64,000 nucleotides of DNA, taken from positions 1 to 64,000 of the forward strand of contig JAGFNQ010005252.1 of the NCBI GenBank assembly GCA_024364735.1. Direction: 5' to 3'. Positions 22,761-34,832 of this stretch are shown in pieces (the stretch's first letter is position 1; each line of letters starts with the position of its first letter). The position numbers were made by a program, and so were the translations under genes. This DNA is from Boesenbergia rotunda. Taxonomy: Eukaryota; Streptophyta; Magnoliopsida; Zingiberales; Zingiberaceae. The notes beneath the pieces are model-generated. The model was not told the origin of the DNA. It saw only the letters and a program-made list of their open reading frames with translations, and made no database searches.

Positions 22761-23603
22761 GGGTGCTTAGGGAGTGTTTGGGAGAATTTTACTTCTTGAA
22801 AAGTGATTCTTGCAGTGATTATTTTGAAGTTAGTAAGAAGCTAAAGTAAGCAGTGTTTGAAAATAGAAGTCAAAAGCTGGTACAAGATAAAATTTAAGTT
22901 TTTGGGAGAATAATTACTTCCAAACTTAATTTTTAATTGAATGACAATAATATCCTTAAACTATATAAATTAATCATTTTTTAATTATTTAAATATAATT
23001 TCGATACTATCAATGATTTGTTCATGTAATTATTATTATATTTTAAATAGTGATATAATTATTATTATATTTTAAATATAGTATTAAAATTAATTTTTTT
23101 TATAATTTGAATATTTGAAAAAAATATATAAAATTAATAAAAAAATAAAATATAATATAATTTATATAAATATAATATATATAGCGGCAAGTGGCAATCA
23201 GGTAAAATATTATATTATTTAAGGATATAAAATATTATTTTTTAATGTTATATCATAAATAAAAAAGCAGAAGCAGGTAGAAGTATCAAATTCTTGCTTC
23301 TAACTTCTGAGCAAAAGTAATAGAAGCTAAAGCAGAATCTAGCCTTCCCAAACACTCAAAAATGATTCTGTGTAGTCAGAATCTAAAAAGCAGGTAACAG
23401 AAGCTCTCCCAAACACTCCCTTAGTATACATTCTATAATGAAAATGGTAATTAATTTTGATAACCTAGTGAGGATTGGATTATAAAATCAAGGGTATTAC
23501 ATTCATATTTTCATTCTGATTCCGTATACCAAACATAATAAATGAGAATGAAATAGATTTTATTTCCATTCCCGTCTTCTAAACACGCATATCAAGTGCC
23601 CCC
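22761..23603. mobile_element. Outer MITE, split by a Tourist-like MITE
   Basis: If the inner MITE (22770-23420 plus one TTA) is removed, the flanks join into a small element. It starts GGGTGCTTAGTATACAT and ends, read in reverse, GGGGCACTTGATATGCGT. The arms match at about two thirds of positions. The interior holds GAATGAAATAGA- and TTTCATTCTGATTCC-type words common in plant MITEs. The target duplication is unclear, so the outer ends are tentative. Confidence 0.45.
22770..23420. mobile_element. Tourist-like (PIF/Harbinger) MITE, 651 bp
   Basis: Perfect inverted ends GGGAGTGTTTGGGAGA and TCTCCCAAACACTCCC (allowing one base near the inner end), flanked by TTA at 22767-22769 and 23421-23423. 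A TTA target duplication with GGG-N-GTGTTTGG ends is the hallmark of Tourist-like elements. It has no coding capacity and an AT-rich interior. The related copy at 9041-9953 has drifted ends, so this insertion is younger. Confidence 0.92.
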
Positions 23604-25346
23604 TAAATCTTCATTTACCTCTTAAAATTTACTAACCATCCTAGTATTAGAAAAAAATTATTTTAATGTAAAAAATTTTATTTATTTTAACTCCCTAATA
23701 TATACTAATTTACTTAATTACTTTCATTATTTTTTGATATAAAATATACAAAATGAGGTGTAATTCATCCTTAATTCAATATCATTTAATTAGAATCTAA
23801 TATATTTTTTATTAAATTAAGTATGATTTTTTTTTTAAACTCAGTTGATCGACAATTGATCGGAGTTGCTCATAATGGATTGGAGCTACTCTAATCTATT
23901 AAGGCAATCGATTGAGGGGCTCAAATTGATTAGAAATTGATCGATAGTTGATCAATTATATTTGTCGCGAGAGAACATAATCTTTATTTTTTATAAGTAA
24001 AAAAGTTCAAAAGTAAATATAATTTTCTCTAAATTCAACACATTTAAATTATAATTTAGTATATTTGCTATCAAATTGAGTATAACTCTTTTTCCGTATG
24101 ATCAATTAATAATAGTTCATACCAATTAATTGGCTTAGGATAAATCAATTGGATCGATATAGAAAATATACTAGATTCTATTTAAATGATATTGAATTTA
24201 TGAGGAATTATATCTTATTTCAGACTATTTGTACTTAAAAAATTGAGGGTAATTAGAAAAATCGATAGTTGAAGTAAATAAGATTTTACATGTAGGGAGT
24301 TAAAATAAATTTTTTTATATAGAGACTAAGAAAAAAATTAAATTTGTTATCAAGAAGTTTAGTATAATTTTCTCTTATCTATATCTAATCGCTATTATAA
24401 TATAATATTGATCATAATTGATTAATATTAATGATAAAATATTTTTGTAGTAGAATTGTATTTGTTATAATAAAGAAATGGCTTGAGATGAAATGAGATG
24501 TTATTTTAATGATAAATAAAAAAAATATTCTTTTGACCGTTTCAATAAAAAGAGCCGATTTTGATTTTTGCTAATAAAAATCTTAGTGGTGGTTAACCTA
24601 CTAATCAATATTATTTTAGTTAGGTTAACCAAATCAAAATGGTTCCTTTTATTGAAACGGTCAAAAGAATATTTTGATTTGATTTGGTTAGCCATATTAA
24701 AAATTTAGTTAGTATTCAATTAGTTTCCTTTGGATTAATTATAAATCAAACAATTCGTTATCATATTTATTTCGATCCTAGCCACGTACTGGCTAACGTC
24801 AGTGGGGAACAAAATCTCATAGGAGAAAAAAAAAATAAAAAACAAAGAAAATTAGGTTAGAAATATTAATATCCATATAAATTTATATCTTTATTAAATT
24901 ACTCAATTATATATTAGTCAATAAAAAGATAATTCTGTTTGTATTCATATAATGATATTGGTCAATGAATAAATAATTATTAAACATCCATGTGCCGTAT
25001 TTAACAAATTAAATAAATAAACAATTATTACACATCCATGTGTCGTATTATACGTCAATGAATAAAGGGGGCTAAGAGATCGAAAGTAAAATAAATAGCT
25101 CGGTTAAACATGAGCCGTATTTAATTACAAAAATTATATACCTAGCCTCGTCAATTCCGACGATTAATTAATTACAATAAATTACACATCCATCACACAC
25201 ATCAATTATTTAGCCATGATAAGTTGGAATCTATTGTCTGCAACACAAAGTTAGCCTACGCACATTCACATATCATCCAGCAAAATAAAATATATGAAAA
25301 TGTAAAAAATTAACCAATCCTTAAACACACAAAGTTGGAAACCTCA
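23604..25346. other. AT-rich intergenic region; no gene seen
   Basis: Very AT-rich, with A and T runs and short repeats such as AATTGATCGATAGTTGATCAAT-like words near 23940. No reading frame with recognisable content. It contains one notable foldback, listed separately. Confidence 0.5.
24522..24675. repeat. Foldback repeat with perfect 29-bp arms
   Basis: 24522-24550 and 24647-24675 are exact reverse complements (29 of 29). Pairing continues inward with few mismatches over about 17 more bases (GATTTTGATTT against AAATCAAAATGG). An RNA from either strand would form a hairpin with a stem of about 45 pairs and a loop near 60 bases. No clear target duplication is seen. It could be a very small MITE or a hairpin locus. 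Confidence 0.8.
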
Positions 25347-25358
25347 GCTCTGATACCA
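25347..25358 (-). promoter_or_regulatory. Primer-binding site (initiator Met tRNA)
   Basis: The minus strand reads TGGTATCAGAGC, the standard plant retrotransposon primer site for initiator methionine tRNA. It lies two bases inside the LTR edge at 25361, which fixes that LTR as a minus-strand 5' LTR. Confidence 0.85.
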
Positions 25359-25360
25359 AT

Positions 25361-27227
25361 TGTAGGGTATGGCTTGACGAGTTTCCTTAGCGAAAACTTG
25401 GTCGTCCTTGAGAGACATCTTCATGCATACGAATTAAAAATTAATCCGAATGGAGACCTGTCTCCCAATGACCATCTCGTGCCGTATCGAACGATCCAAA
25501 TTACACCTCGGCCAATCACAAAGATCGGGCCTTGTAATTTGCTTGACCGTTCGACTGTAGAAAAGACGACGAGTGGATTGTCGGCTTTTGTGTTTATGGT
25601 CGGGGTCCAATTATTTAATTATTGGCTATGATACAAAATCAAAATAATTAAATAATTAACATAAAATGACGAGGCAAATAAAACATAGCACATGATGACT
25701 TAAGAGAGCTTGGGAAAGAATTATACCTTCCCGATCACCTCGCGACCTTTTACCTTATGTCCCTCCCTTCTCTGACGTCGTGTGGGTGACAATCTACCGG
25801 GAATCGAGATCATCAAGGCCCTCCAACTGAGCTTTTCTCCTTGACTTGGCTGAACACCAAAACCCTAGCCACTAGGGTTTTTCCGCCGCAAGCCACTCCA
25901 CCTCTCCCTTTGCACCGCCGACCGCCGAAGCTGCCCAAAAGTCTCCGGACCAGCAGCTCACCTTGAGAGGAAGGAGAAGAAGATGAAGAGGGAGATAATT
26001 CTCCTTCTTCCTCACCCAAACAGCCCGAAAAGCACCCCTTCTCTCAACCTTGCGGCGCCGCCGCAAGGTATGGTTGCGCCGCCTCCCATCGGCCGCCGGT
26101 GCCTCTTCACCCTTCGCTGAGCACCACACAAGGTAGAGGACTCCTTTGCCTTGTCTCTGTGAGTCACAGCCGGAGCTTGGTGAAGAGGAGAGGAAGGACC
26201 GAAGGGGAGAACCCCTTCTCCTTGTTGCCGGACGAAAACCCTAGGAGGGGTAGGAGAGAGAGAAGAGAAGAGAGAGGCTTAGAGTGTCAACTCATGGATT
26301 AAGTCATGGTTTCATGATCTCCTTGGGTATATATAGAGCTAAGGTAGGGACCATGAGGAGGAGTTGGATCTTGGCCCACCAATGGATTTAAATCCGATCC
26401 ATTAATTAAGATCCATTCCAGTAAAGGATCTTAATTGAACTTCCTCACCAACCCCCATATTTTCATATGGGCTCCACATATTACGAGTTATCCATCCCCC
26501 CGTGTTTAAGATATAGAATGTCCGTTAATTAATTTAAATTACTGACAATTCAAATTAATTAACTTATGGGTCCTTTACTAGTATCACTCAACCTTATCAT
26601 CATGCCGGATCAAATCCACCTGTAGGGTTTAGCATGATGAACCTTTTGAGTTCATCAAGGGGGCATCATCAACCCTACTCACCAGGACACGGATTCCGTC
26701 AATAATCAACAACGCATCATATTATTAATATTATCTCCCAACGTACTGGGCTTACCGATCTAACAGAATAGATCTCGTCCATTGGTAAATCAAAGAAATA
26801 ATAATTAATAATATATTCCCCGTTATTATATCGGGATTAAGGGATCGTACTCCATAATAAAGTCTGAGGTCCTATACAATTATCGAGTCAGTACAAATTG
26901 GATAACCTCTGGTTTTGGTCCTGCTCAATGTACTCAAAGCATACTAGTGTAATTCTATGATCAAGATTAACCACGCCTAATTACACTACAACCATCCCGA
27001 TGGTTTGTCCAATTCCATCTCGGTTGTGAGCCTCCACTTATACTAGGCAAGGACTTGATAACATGATATTCCGTGTGATACGACACACCATGTTACCTAC
27101 AATACGAAGTAATGGACTTCATGCATGTACTTATATGAACAAGCACCTAATGCAATTATGATTCTCTTTTCAAAATGAAGATGTTCATATAAAGAAATCA
27201 TGTCTTTCAGTATATACATCTTATACA
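25361..27227 (-). repeat. 5' LTR of an unrelated retrotransposon (about 1.87 kb)
   Basis: The edge at 25361 (TGTAGGG) abuts the primer-binding site and is certain. The other edge is placed at the inverted TTATACA near 27227 and is tentative. The middle (25830-26310) is GC-rich and would encode Ser-, Gly- and Pro-rich peptides on the minus strand. I take that as leader sequence within the LTR and not as a gene. Only the primer-site side of the internal region remains, so most of the element has been lost. Confidence 0.65.
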
Positions 27228-27444
27228 GTCGACTGGTTCTGCTGTTTTCTGATTTCTAGGGGTTTTCAGAAATGGAAAAGTGTTCTCATTGACCCTAGGG
27301 TTAGGATTGCTTGGGGCAACCTTTTTGATGGTGTCAAAGGGGGAGAACTTGTGGTTTTAAGTTAGGTTTAACTTAATTTGGTGTTGTGAAAAAAATTAAA
27401 AATTATGTGGAGGACATAGGTTAAGGGAGAGGGCATGTTTATGT
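27228..27444 (+). other. Probable 3' internal remnant of a copia element
   Basis: It contains GTCAAAGGGGGAGAACTTG and AAGGGAGAGGGCATG. Such purine tracts precede the 3' LTR in Sirevirus-like copia elements; compare AAAAAGGGGGAGA at 44771. If so, the LTR starting at 27445 may be a 3' LTR. No coding remains. Confidence 0.4.
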
Positions 27445-27569
27445 TGTTGATGCAGTCTGACCCTGATTGTTGTTTTGGTGTTGACACCGATTTAAGTTTG
27501 ATTTAAGTCTGGTTGAATTCGGATTAAGTCCAGGTGGATCGGGAGATCGCATGCTGGTAGTGGAAAAGA

Positions 27570-28116
27570 CCTAGTGGGACTAGGCACACCTAGTGGGACT
27601 AGGTGATGTGGAAAAGTCCTAGCTTGGAGGGCTAGGTGTGAAAAGTCCTAACTTAGAGGGTTAGGTGTGGAAAAGTCCTAGCTTGGAGGGCTAGGTGTGA
27701 AAAGTCCTAACTTGGAGGGTTAGGTGTGGAAAAGTCCTAGCTTGGAGGGCTAGGTGTGAAAAGTTCTAACTTGGAGGGTTAGGTGTGGAAAAGTCCTAGT
27801 TTGGAGGGCTAGGTGTGAAAATTCCTAACTCGGAGGGTTAGGTGATTGAAACCCTGGCTTGGAGGGCCAGGTCCTAGCTTGGAGGGCTAGGTTGGATGAA
27901 ACCCTGGCTTGGAGGGCCAGGTCCTAGCTTGGAGGGCTAGGTTGGATGAAATCCTGGCTTGGAGGATCAGGTCCTAGCTTGGAGAGCTAGGTTGGATGAA
28001 ATCCTGGCTTGGAGGGTCAGGTCATAGCTTGGAAGCTAGGTTGGATGAAACCTTGGCTTGGAGGGCCAGGTCCTAGCTTGGAGGGCTAGGTTGAAGTCCC
28101 GGTGAGTAAAACTGGG
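27570..28116 (+). repeat. CCTAGC/GCTAGG hairpin array, LTR copy 1
   Basis: About 20 modules of the form CCTAGC-TTGGAGG-GCTAGG, with paired variants CCTAAC/GTTAGG and CCTGGC/GCCAGG, separated by GTGAAAAGT- or TTGGATGAAA-type spacers. The stem is six pairs and the loop about seven bases. Confidence 0.9.
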
Positions 28117-28204
28117 CACGGAGTCTTGGTCCGGGGGACTAAGAACGAATCAGAGAAGGGCTGGAAGCTTGTTCTCGTGACTTAGAGGAGATTTGACCTT
28201 GCCT

Positions 28205-28623
28205 GGATCGGTCTGGTGACCGATCAGGGAAGTTGGCACGAAGTTCCCTTGTGGATCGGTCTTGTGACAGATCCAACTATGTCTGATCGGTCTAGTGACC
28301 AATCAAGGAGCATACAGTGAGATTGGAAGCTTACTGATCGGCTCCTGATCGGTCTGGTGACCGATCAGGGATACTATTGAGATCGTTCTGGTGAACGATC
28401 AAATGTCGTGAGCTCCTCACTACGACCAATTAGGCTGGAGCCTGATTGGTCAGGAGGTGTCCTGATCGGTCCCCAGACCGATCAGGCCACACCCTGATCG
28501 GTCTGGTGACCGATCAGGCCACATCCTGATCGGTTTGGGGACCAATCAGGTGTGTGCAGCAGACTGCTGGATAGGTCTGGTGACCGATTAGGTTACATCC
28601 TAATCGGTCTGGGGACCAATCAG
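28205..28623 (+). repeat. GATCGG hairpin array, LTR copy 1
   Basis: Modules GATCGGTC-TGGT-GACCGATC and variants at irregular spacing. Near 28381 the arms change together to GATCGTTC/GAACGATC, keeping the pairing. Confidence 0.9.
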
Positions 28624-28908
28624 GAGCTGAACTTTAATTCAAATTCACTGTCAGACGCTCTGATCGTGTCTGTTTTCTCTGCCGATTCTCTGATACATTG
28701 CTGATTATGTTTGATATAATTTGCTAAGCTTCTGTTGAAGTGTGCAGGCTTTACAGGGATGGATTCAAACACTCAAGGAGGGTCAAAGGGAGACTTTCCA
28801 TCGAGCAGGTTTGGATGCTTTCGTTTCTCAGGTCTCAACGGACGCTGGAGCTGCTGGAAGCTAACCTGGGGCTCGACTGGGGCTCAGCTGAGGAGAGGTC
28901 AGGGAGTT

Positions 28909-31471
28909 TGATAAGTATCATTTTATTGATCATTTCAGATGCTAAAATCCATGTTTGACCCATATTTTACATGCTTAACCTTGAATTTACCCTCGGTTCT
29001 ATAGATTAGTCTTATTTTGGGCTTTATTGCAAATCTTTATAGATTTGAAAGATTTTGGAACTTAATTATGAATCTATTTTTTATAGGCTTGGAAGGATCA
29101 TGGACCTAGGTTATGCTGGGTCAAACTTGAGTCAGAAGTGAACTGGATCGAGTGATCAAGAATTCGATTAATATGGGCCGTCCGATTCAAAAATGGCTAG
29201 ATCTGAGCCACCGGGAACTTTTGAGGCAATCCGAGCCGGGGTTAGGGCTAATCAAGTATTCAAATCAAGATCTGGAAGTTTCATCCAAATCAGAGATCGT
29301 TTAACCGTTGGATCAAGCTCAGAAGGATCTAGATCGTCCATTCAAAGATCATTGATCTGAACCATCCGTTGCAAATCTGGAAGATCCGAGCTACTGAGAG
29401 GCTGATCCTGACCCCTGATCAACATCTGGAAGTTTTGGTTCAGATCGGATAAAGATCAACCGTTGGATGGAGTTGAGTTAATCTAGACCGTCCATTGCTT
29501 AACTATATAAACAGCTGATCAGCTCCCGAGCACAGTGTCGCGTCTTCGCCAGTCTTCATTTTCTTCGCATTTTGTCCACTGTTCTTCGTTTCTTCTGCAA
29601 TTTTCTTCATCAGAGGGCGTGACCACTCCGAATTCGACCTTGGAACAAGATCTGGATCATTGGGAAGGAGTTTCTTTGGAGATTCTAGCTCAGATTTGCA
29701 CCGGAACAAAGTTGATTGAGGGTTTCGTCAATTCTGTAATCAGATCGGTGGGATCTCGATTTTGAGTCGTTTTCATCCATCGGAGCTATCTGAAGGGTCC
29801 TCTGGAGTGCTCTGATCATCACTAAATCATCATCGCACTTCCACTTCGCGAAATCGAGGAGATCGAATGAGTTTTCTTTAGCTGAGTGCAGTTTGTGAGC
29901 AGAATCGATATTGAGGCAGTTTTTCCATTGATCTGCGGAGCTGAGGGATTCTTGGCTTACTCTTGTGTGATGGCAAGAGGATCTTGAGCTAAGGAATGGA
30001 TCGAAGTTTATCTTCTTAGTGAATTTCAATTTCCTGTCAGTAGTTTCAATTCCTACAGCGTGCCATTTCATTTCTGAACTATGTATCAGCCGATTAGTTT
30101 TCTTGTATGGATCGTTTCTTTCTTAATTAGTGTTTCGATTCTGCATTCTATTAGCTAGATCACTTGTCTAGTGAACCATTGCTTTAATTTCAGTTGGCAA
30201 ATTCTGTTGTTCGTATCATTTTCGGTTTCCTGTCTTTTGTATCTGCCTTCATTTCTGAATTTTTCAGTTTACTCAAATTTAGTTTGCACTTAGTTTTAAT
30301 TCCTGAAATTAGAGATAAGATTTAGTGAGCTAATGCATTCAGTCTCAATTTGTTTCGCAATTTAATCAATTATGAGTTTAATTACATTTCTGCAGTAGGG
30401 TTCAGCTTCTTGCATATCAACTAACAATTCTGCAAGTCATTTTCCATTTCTGCAATTCTCTTAGTAGCTGGTATTTCTGAATTTTCTCATCAGTGAGCCT
30501 AGTTTTTGTCTGAATTGAGTTTGAACATTAGATTTGAGTAATTAATCTCAGCTATATTGGTTTGCTCTGCATTCGGCATTAACTTGTTGTGTTTCAATTT
30601 CCAATTCTGCAAGGTTTAGTTTCCACTCTGCAGGTTTTTGTTTTTTTAAGTCCCTGAAGTTGAGTCAAGTGAATCTTAGATCTTCTACATTTTGTTTAAA
30701 CATGAGATAGTGAAATTAATCTCAGTTGCTTACTTGTTTCAGCATTCGAATCAAGGCTAAATTTCTACCTGCAATTTCTGCTTTCATACATTTCATTTCT
30801 GTATTCTTGCATATAAGTTTTGCCTTAGGTGTGTTTCTGAATTTATCAGTTTCCGGTTTCTAAATTTCTGTATTAGTTTATGCATAGCACTTCACTAATA
30901 GCTTTGCTCTTTCCAATCTAAATTGATCATTCCATTTTTTTGAACTGTCATGTATAGTTCTGGCACTTAGAATCATTTTGGCACATAAGTTCCTTTTACT
31001 CCTTGCGTATCAAGTTTCCTTTTATTCATTGCTGCATTTGTACCAAGTGAAGTTTCGACTTTGAGTGGTAATTCCTGAAGTTTAGTACAATTTGAAGTGT
31101 AGTCTTGCATTTGCAGAGTTTGATCAGATTTGTTTTCCAAGTTTGGCTACTTTACATTGGTTCATTAAGTTTCCATTGGTTGAGTCCTTAATTGCTATTA
31201 CCTTGTTTAGTTCATTTAGTTAAGTTCTCTTTCTTTCCATTGCATTTTCATTTCTAATTGAAACCAAAACCCAAGTTCTATTTGAAACCCAAAAATATCA
31301 ACGACACATAAACTCGAGCTCGAATCAAACAACCTTAACTAGCCCTAGGAAAAATACGACCTGTGGCCCCTTTACTACATTTTCTATCCTCGTTAGCAAA
31401 AAGGGTTTCCAGCTTTATAAATATCTAAATTTGAGACCCACATTCGTGACAGCCTCTTTTGGGGTCCATCA
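28909..31471 (+). repeat. 5' LTR of an Athila-type gypsy element
   Basis: It starts TGATAAGTATCATTTTATTG where the copia LTR is interrupted, and ends GGGGTCCATCA just before a tRNA-Asp type primer site, TGGCGTCGTTGTCGGGGA (31478-31495). At about 2.56 kb it is long but within range for Athila-group LTRs. The right edge is secure. The left edge rests on the break in homology with the copia LTR. Confidence 0.7.
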
Positions 31472-31477
31472 AATTTT

Positions 31478-31495
31478 TGGCGTCGTTGTCGGGGA
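31478..31495 (+). promoter_or_regulatory. Primer-binding site (tRNA-Asp type)
   Basis: TGGCGTCGTTGTCGGGGA differs at two bases (each C to T) from TGGCGCCGTTGCCGGGGA, the usual tRNA-Asp primer site of Athila-like gypsy elements. Both changes fit methyl-cytosine decay. Confidence 0.75.
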
Positions 31496-32087
31496 ACTAC
31501 TAGTTGAGTTGTTTGATTTTTGCTTGTGTGCTTATTTCATATTTTTCTTGATCCATTTTTGTGCTTACTGCTATATCTTGTGATTTACTTTATCTGCTCT
31601 ATTTTTCCATATACATTTGCTGCGATTTGTTTATTTTATGACCAGGTCATCAGGTGGTGATCTTGAAGAATTTGACCCTGAAATTGAGAGAACCTTCAGA
31701 GCAAGGAGGAGCCAAGGCATAATTTTAGAGGGTATTGATATTCCTCCTCTTCAGTTTATTCCCACTCATTCAGGCATTATCATGGCAGACCACCAGAAGA
31801 TTATGAAAGAACTCGCAGCACCAGATGACACATTTCAGTATTCCAGCATTGCTTATCCAGAGCTGGCTGATGATTTTGAGCTGAGATCTGGACTCATCCA
31901 CTTGCTACCTAAGTTTCAAGGATTATCTGGAGAAGATACAAATAGATACCTGCATGAGTTTCACGTTGTATGCTCCACCTTGAAGCCTTAGGGTATTTCA
32001 GAAGAAGACATCAAGCTGAGGGCTTTTCCCTTTTCCCTGACTGGAGCAGCAAAAGGATTGGTTCTACTATTTACCTACTGGGCACGT

Positions 32088-34150
32088 TGTTGGAAACCGG
32101 ATGGCTAGAGAGGGGGGGGGGTGAATATAGTCAATCACTTGGACTTAGACACAAATCGATTTTCTGCACTCAAGCTTATTAGTAGCACAGCGGAAGAAAT
32201 AATCACAGAGTAAGCAGAAGACAGAAAACGAAAGCAACGCAGACACAACTAGCAAGATCGTTAACAAGGAGGGTTTACAAGGATCGGGGATAACTTGCCC
32301 CTACTCCTTGGCGTGCCCTTAAGGTGGGCGATCCCTTGATCGTCGGCAGATCAAGCCCCGGTTATCACAGGATAGAAAGCAACCTCCTTCTCGGTGGAGA
32401 AACCTCTCCACAGCGTTTCAGTCACAGATATATGGTTAAGCACAAAGAAACAACAAGAAGGATCTTACTCAAGCACTTAGCAAAGACAAGAACACAGCAA
32501 GCTTATTCCGAGCTCCACCCAGCGACGATCTCACGCAAGGACTCCCTCCTTCGTGTCTTCTTACTGTTGGACTCCAAGCTCCTTGTTCCTTCCTCCAAGC
32601 ACTCACGTAAGAGTTGGTTGCTCCTCAGATCTCAATGACTTGCTCAAAGAATCAACAGCACACGCACACAGCAAGTCAAGCGTGGAGAACACAAATGCGC
32701 AGCAAGAACTTCAGCAAGCTCGAACACTTGGAACTCAAAAACTCTACTTCAACCGAAGTCTCTTCTCTCTTTTGTTTCTCCACCAAGCATCAGATGACAC
32801 CATCCCTGCAGCTCCCAGCTGCTCATCTACCAACGCCAGCTACCACTGAGCTATCCCTGGACTCCCTGAGCTTCCCTCAGCCAAGCTCCAGTCTCAGCTC
32901 CAGTCTGCAGCTCGGCCATTGCAACCTGAGATGGAAAAACGGACAAACCTGCTCCAAGGAAAGCCTCCATTGACTTCTCCTTGAGTGTTTGAATCCTCCC
33001 CTGTCACCTGCAGCTTAATCAGAATGTTAGAGCAGCATATCAAACAGCATATCATGTATCAGATGTTAAGCGCAGAGAATCGGATACGTTCAGACGCGAT
33101 CAAAGCGTCTGACAGTACAATTTGAATTAAAGTGATCGGTCACCGGACCGATCAGAGAGCCTCCTGATCGGTCACCGGACCGATCAGGCTGGGACCAGAC
33201 CGATCAGGCTTCGTCCTGATCGGTCCCCAACGCTCGATTAGAAATTGCGATTTCTTTGGACTCTCCTGGATCGATCACCAGACCGATCCCAGGTTGTGGA
33301 TCGATCACCCGACCGATCCACCCCTTTATCGGGCGATTTCTGAGCTTCGCAGTCCAACCCTCCTGATCGATCACCGGACCGATCAGGCAACCTCCTGATC
33401 GGTCACCAGACAGATCAGATCGTGGCCATACCGATCAGGCTCCGTCCTGATCGATCATAGAGAGGAACCTGCGACACTGGATCGTTCTCCAGAATGATCT
33501 GCACAGTGATCCTGATCGGCCACCAGACCGATCAGGAGCAGTTCAGCAAGGGAACTCAACCTCACTGTTTGCTCCCTGATCGGTCACCAGACCGATCAGG
33601 AGCCAAGCAGTGGGTGAAACGCATACTCCCTGATCGGTCACCAAACCGATCAGTCATCGCTGGATCGGTCACCAGACCGATCCACGAAGGAGCACCGTGC
33701 CAACTCCCTAATCGGTCACCAGACCGATCCAGGGGGCTCCAGACACCTTAGACCTCCAAGCTAAGGATTTTTCACCTAACCCTCCAAGTTGGGAATTTGC
33801 ACCTAACCCTCCAAGTTAGGACTTTTCACCTAGCCCTCCAAGCTAGGACTTTGCACCTAGCCCTCCAAGCTAGGACTTTTCACCCAACTCCTCCGGATTA
33901 GGACTTTTCCAAACCTAGCCATCCAAGCTAGGACCTGACCCTCCAAGTCAGGACTTTTTCACCTAATTCTCCAAGATGGGAATTTGCACCTAACCCTCCA
34001 AGTTAGGACTTTTCACCTAGCCCTCCAAACTAAGATTTTTCATACCATGCCTGATCCCCGATCAGGACTTAATCATAATCAATAATCATCCACCTAAACT
34101 AAAATCGGTGTCAACATCAAAACAACAATCAGGGCCAGACTGCATCAACA
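32088..34150 (-). mobile_element. Solo LTR of the copia family (copy 2, reversed)
   Basis: The insert begins TGTTGGAAACC and ends ACTGCATCAACA, the reverse complement of the family's LTR ends. It is flanked by perfect 5-base copies of CACGT (32083-32087 and 34151-34155). The Athila gag frame on the two sides joins up once it is removed. It carries the GATCGG array (33133-33732) and the CCTAGC array (33755-34067), reversed. A solo LTR with a clean duplication shows that the two LTRs of one inserted element recombined. Confidence 0.96.
33133..34067 (-). repeat. Both hairpin arrays in the reversed solo LTR
   Basis: GATCGGTCACC-AGACCGATC modules (33133-33732) come first. Reversed CCTAGCCCTCCAAGCTAGG modules (33755-34067) follow. 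Paired-arm variants are visible, such as GGATCG..CGATCC beside TGATCG..CGATCA. Confidence 0.88.
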
Positions 34151-34832
34151 CACGTGTCTAGCTGGATTTCCATGAAGAAGGCGTTCCTAGAAAAATATTT
34201 TCCAGCCTCCAGAACTGCAATCATAAGGAAGAGCATATGTGGCATTCAGCAAGTGGTAGGAGAAACTTTATATGATTATTGGGAAAGATTTAACAAACTG
34301 TGTTCTAGCTGCCGACGACATCAGATTAGCGAGCAGCTCCTCATTCAGTATTTCTACGAGGGATTATTTGCAGATGGATAGGAACATGATAGATGCTACA
34401 GCTGGAGGAGCCCTAGTTAACAAAACACCAGCACAAGCTAGGGAGCTTATTTCAAACATGGCAGAAAATTCTCAGCAGTTTGGAAGCAGAGCATTGTCCA
34501 CCAGAGGAGTGAGTGAGGTCCAGGCGGTTTCAAATGATCAGAAAGAAATTAAGAATGCATTGGTAGAGCTCACATCATTGATAAAGCAAATGGGTCCTAA
34601 TAATGCAAGTCAAAATACCAATCTTTCAGTGCCTCCACAATCAAGCCAAGTGATGAGGGTATGTGGTATTTGCTCTAGTCAAGAACATAATTCAGATTCA
34701 TGCCCCAACCTCCAACAAGATGAGACAATAGCGGCGTTGGTTAGGGGACAGTTGTTGATGCAGTCTGACCCTGATTGCTATTTTGGTGTTGACAACGATT
34801 TTAGTTTAAGAGAATGATTATGATATGGAAAA

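Larger units (their letters stand above)
27445..28908 (+). repeat. Copia-family LTR copy 1, 3' end cut by the Athila element
   Basis: It starts TGTTGATGCAGTCTG like the other four copies in this window. Order: leader, CCTAGC-type hairpin array (27570-28116), GATCGG-type hairpin array (28205-28623), then a conserved stretch with GTGTGCAGGCTTTACAGG shared with the copy at 61906. At 28908 it stops and Athila-type LTR sequence begins. The last 550 or so bases present in other copies are missing. Confidence 0.85.
31638..34752 (+). pseudogene. Athila-type gag, split by a solo LTR and truncated
   Basis: Gag packages the element RNA. The likely start is the ATG at 31638 (MTRSSGGDLEEFDPEIERTF). A stop at 31989 and a frameshift near 32053 break the first part. 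The reading then stops at 32087, where a solo LTR is inserted, and resumes at 34151 (SSWISMKKAFLEKYFPAS, YDYWERFNKLCSSC, ISEQLLIQYFYEGL). After a further frameshift near 34370 it continues with GGALVNKTPAQARELISNM to a Cys/His-poor knuckle CGICSSQEHNSDSCP (about 34670). These blocks are classic for Athila/Tat-group gag. The copia LTR at 34753 cuts the frame off, and protease and pol are absent from the window. Confidence 0.85.

Noticed and set aside
25813..26129. Minus-strand Gly/Ser-rich frames as a small gene
   Set aside because: They sit inside an LTR and are low-complexity. No conserved domain is present.
27570..28623. CRISPR-like array of spaced repeats
   Set aside because: The units are palindromic, variable and unevenly spaced, lie within a retrotransposon LTR in a plant genome, and have no cas genes.
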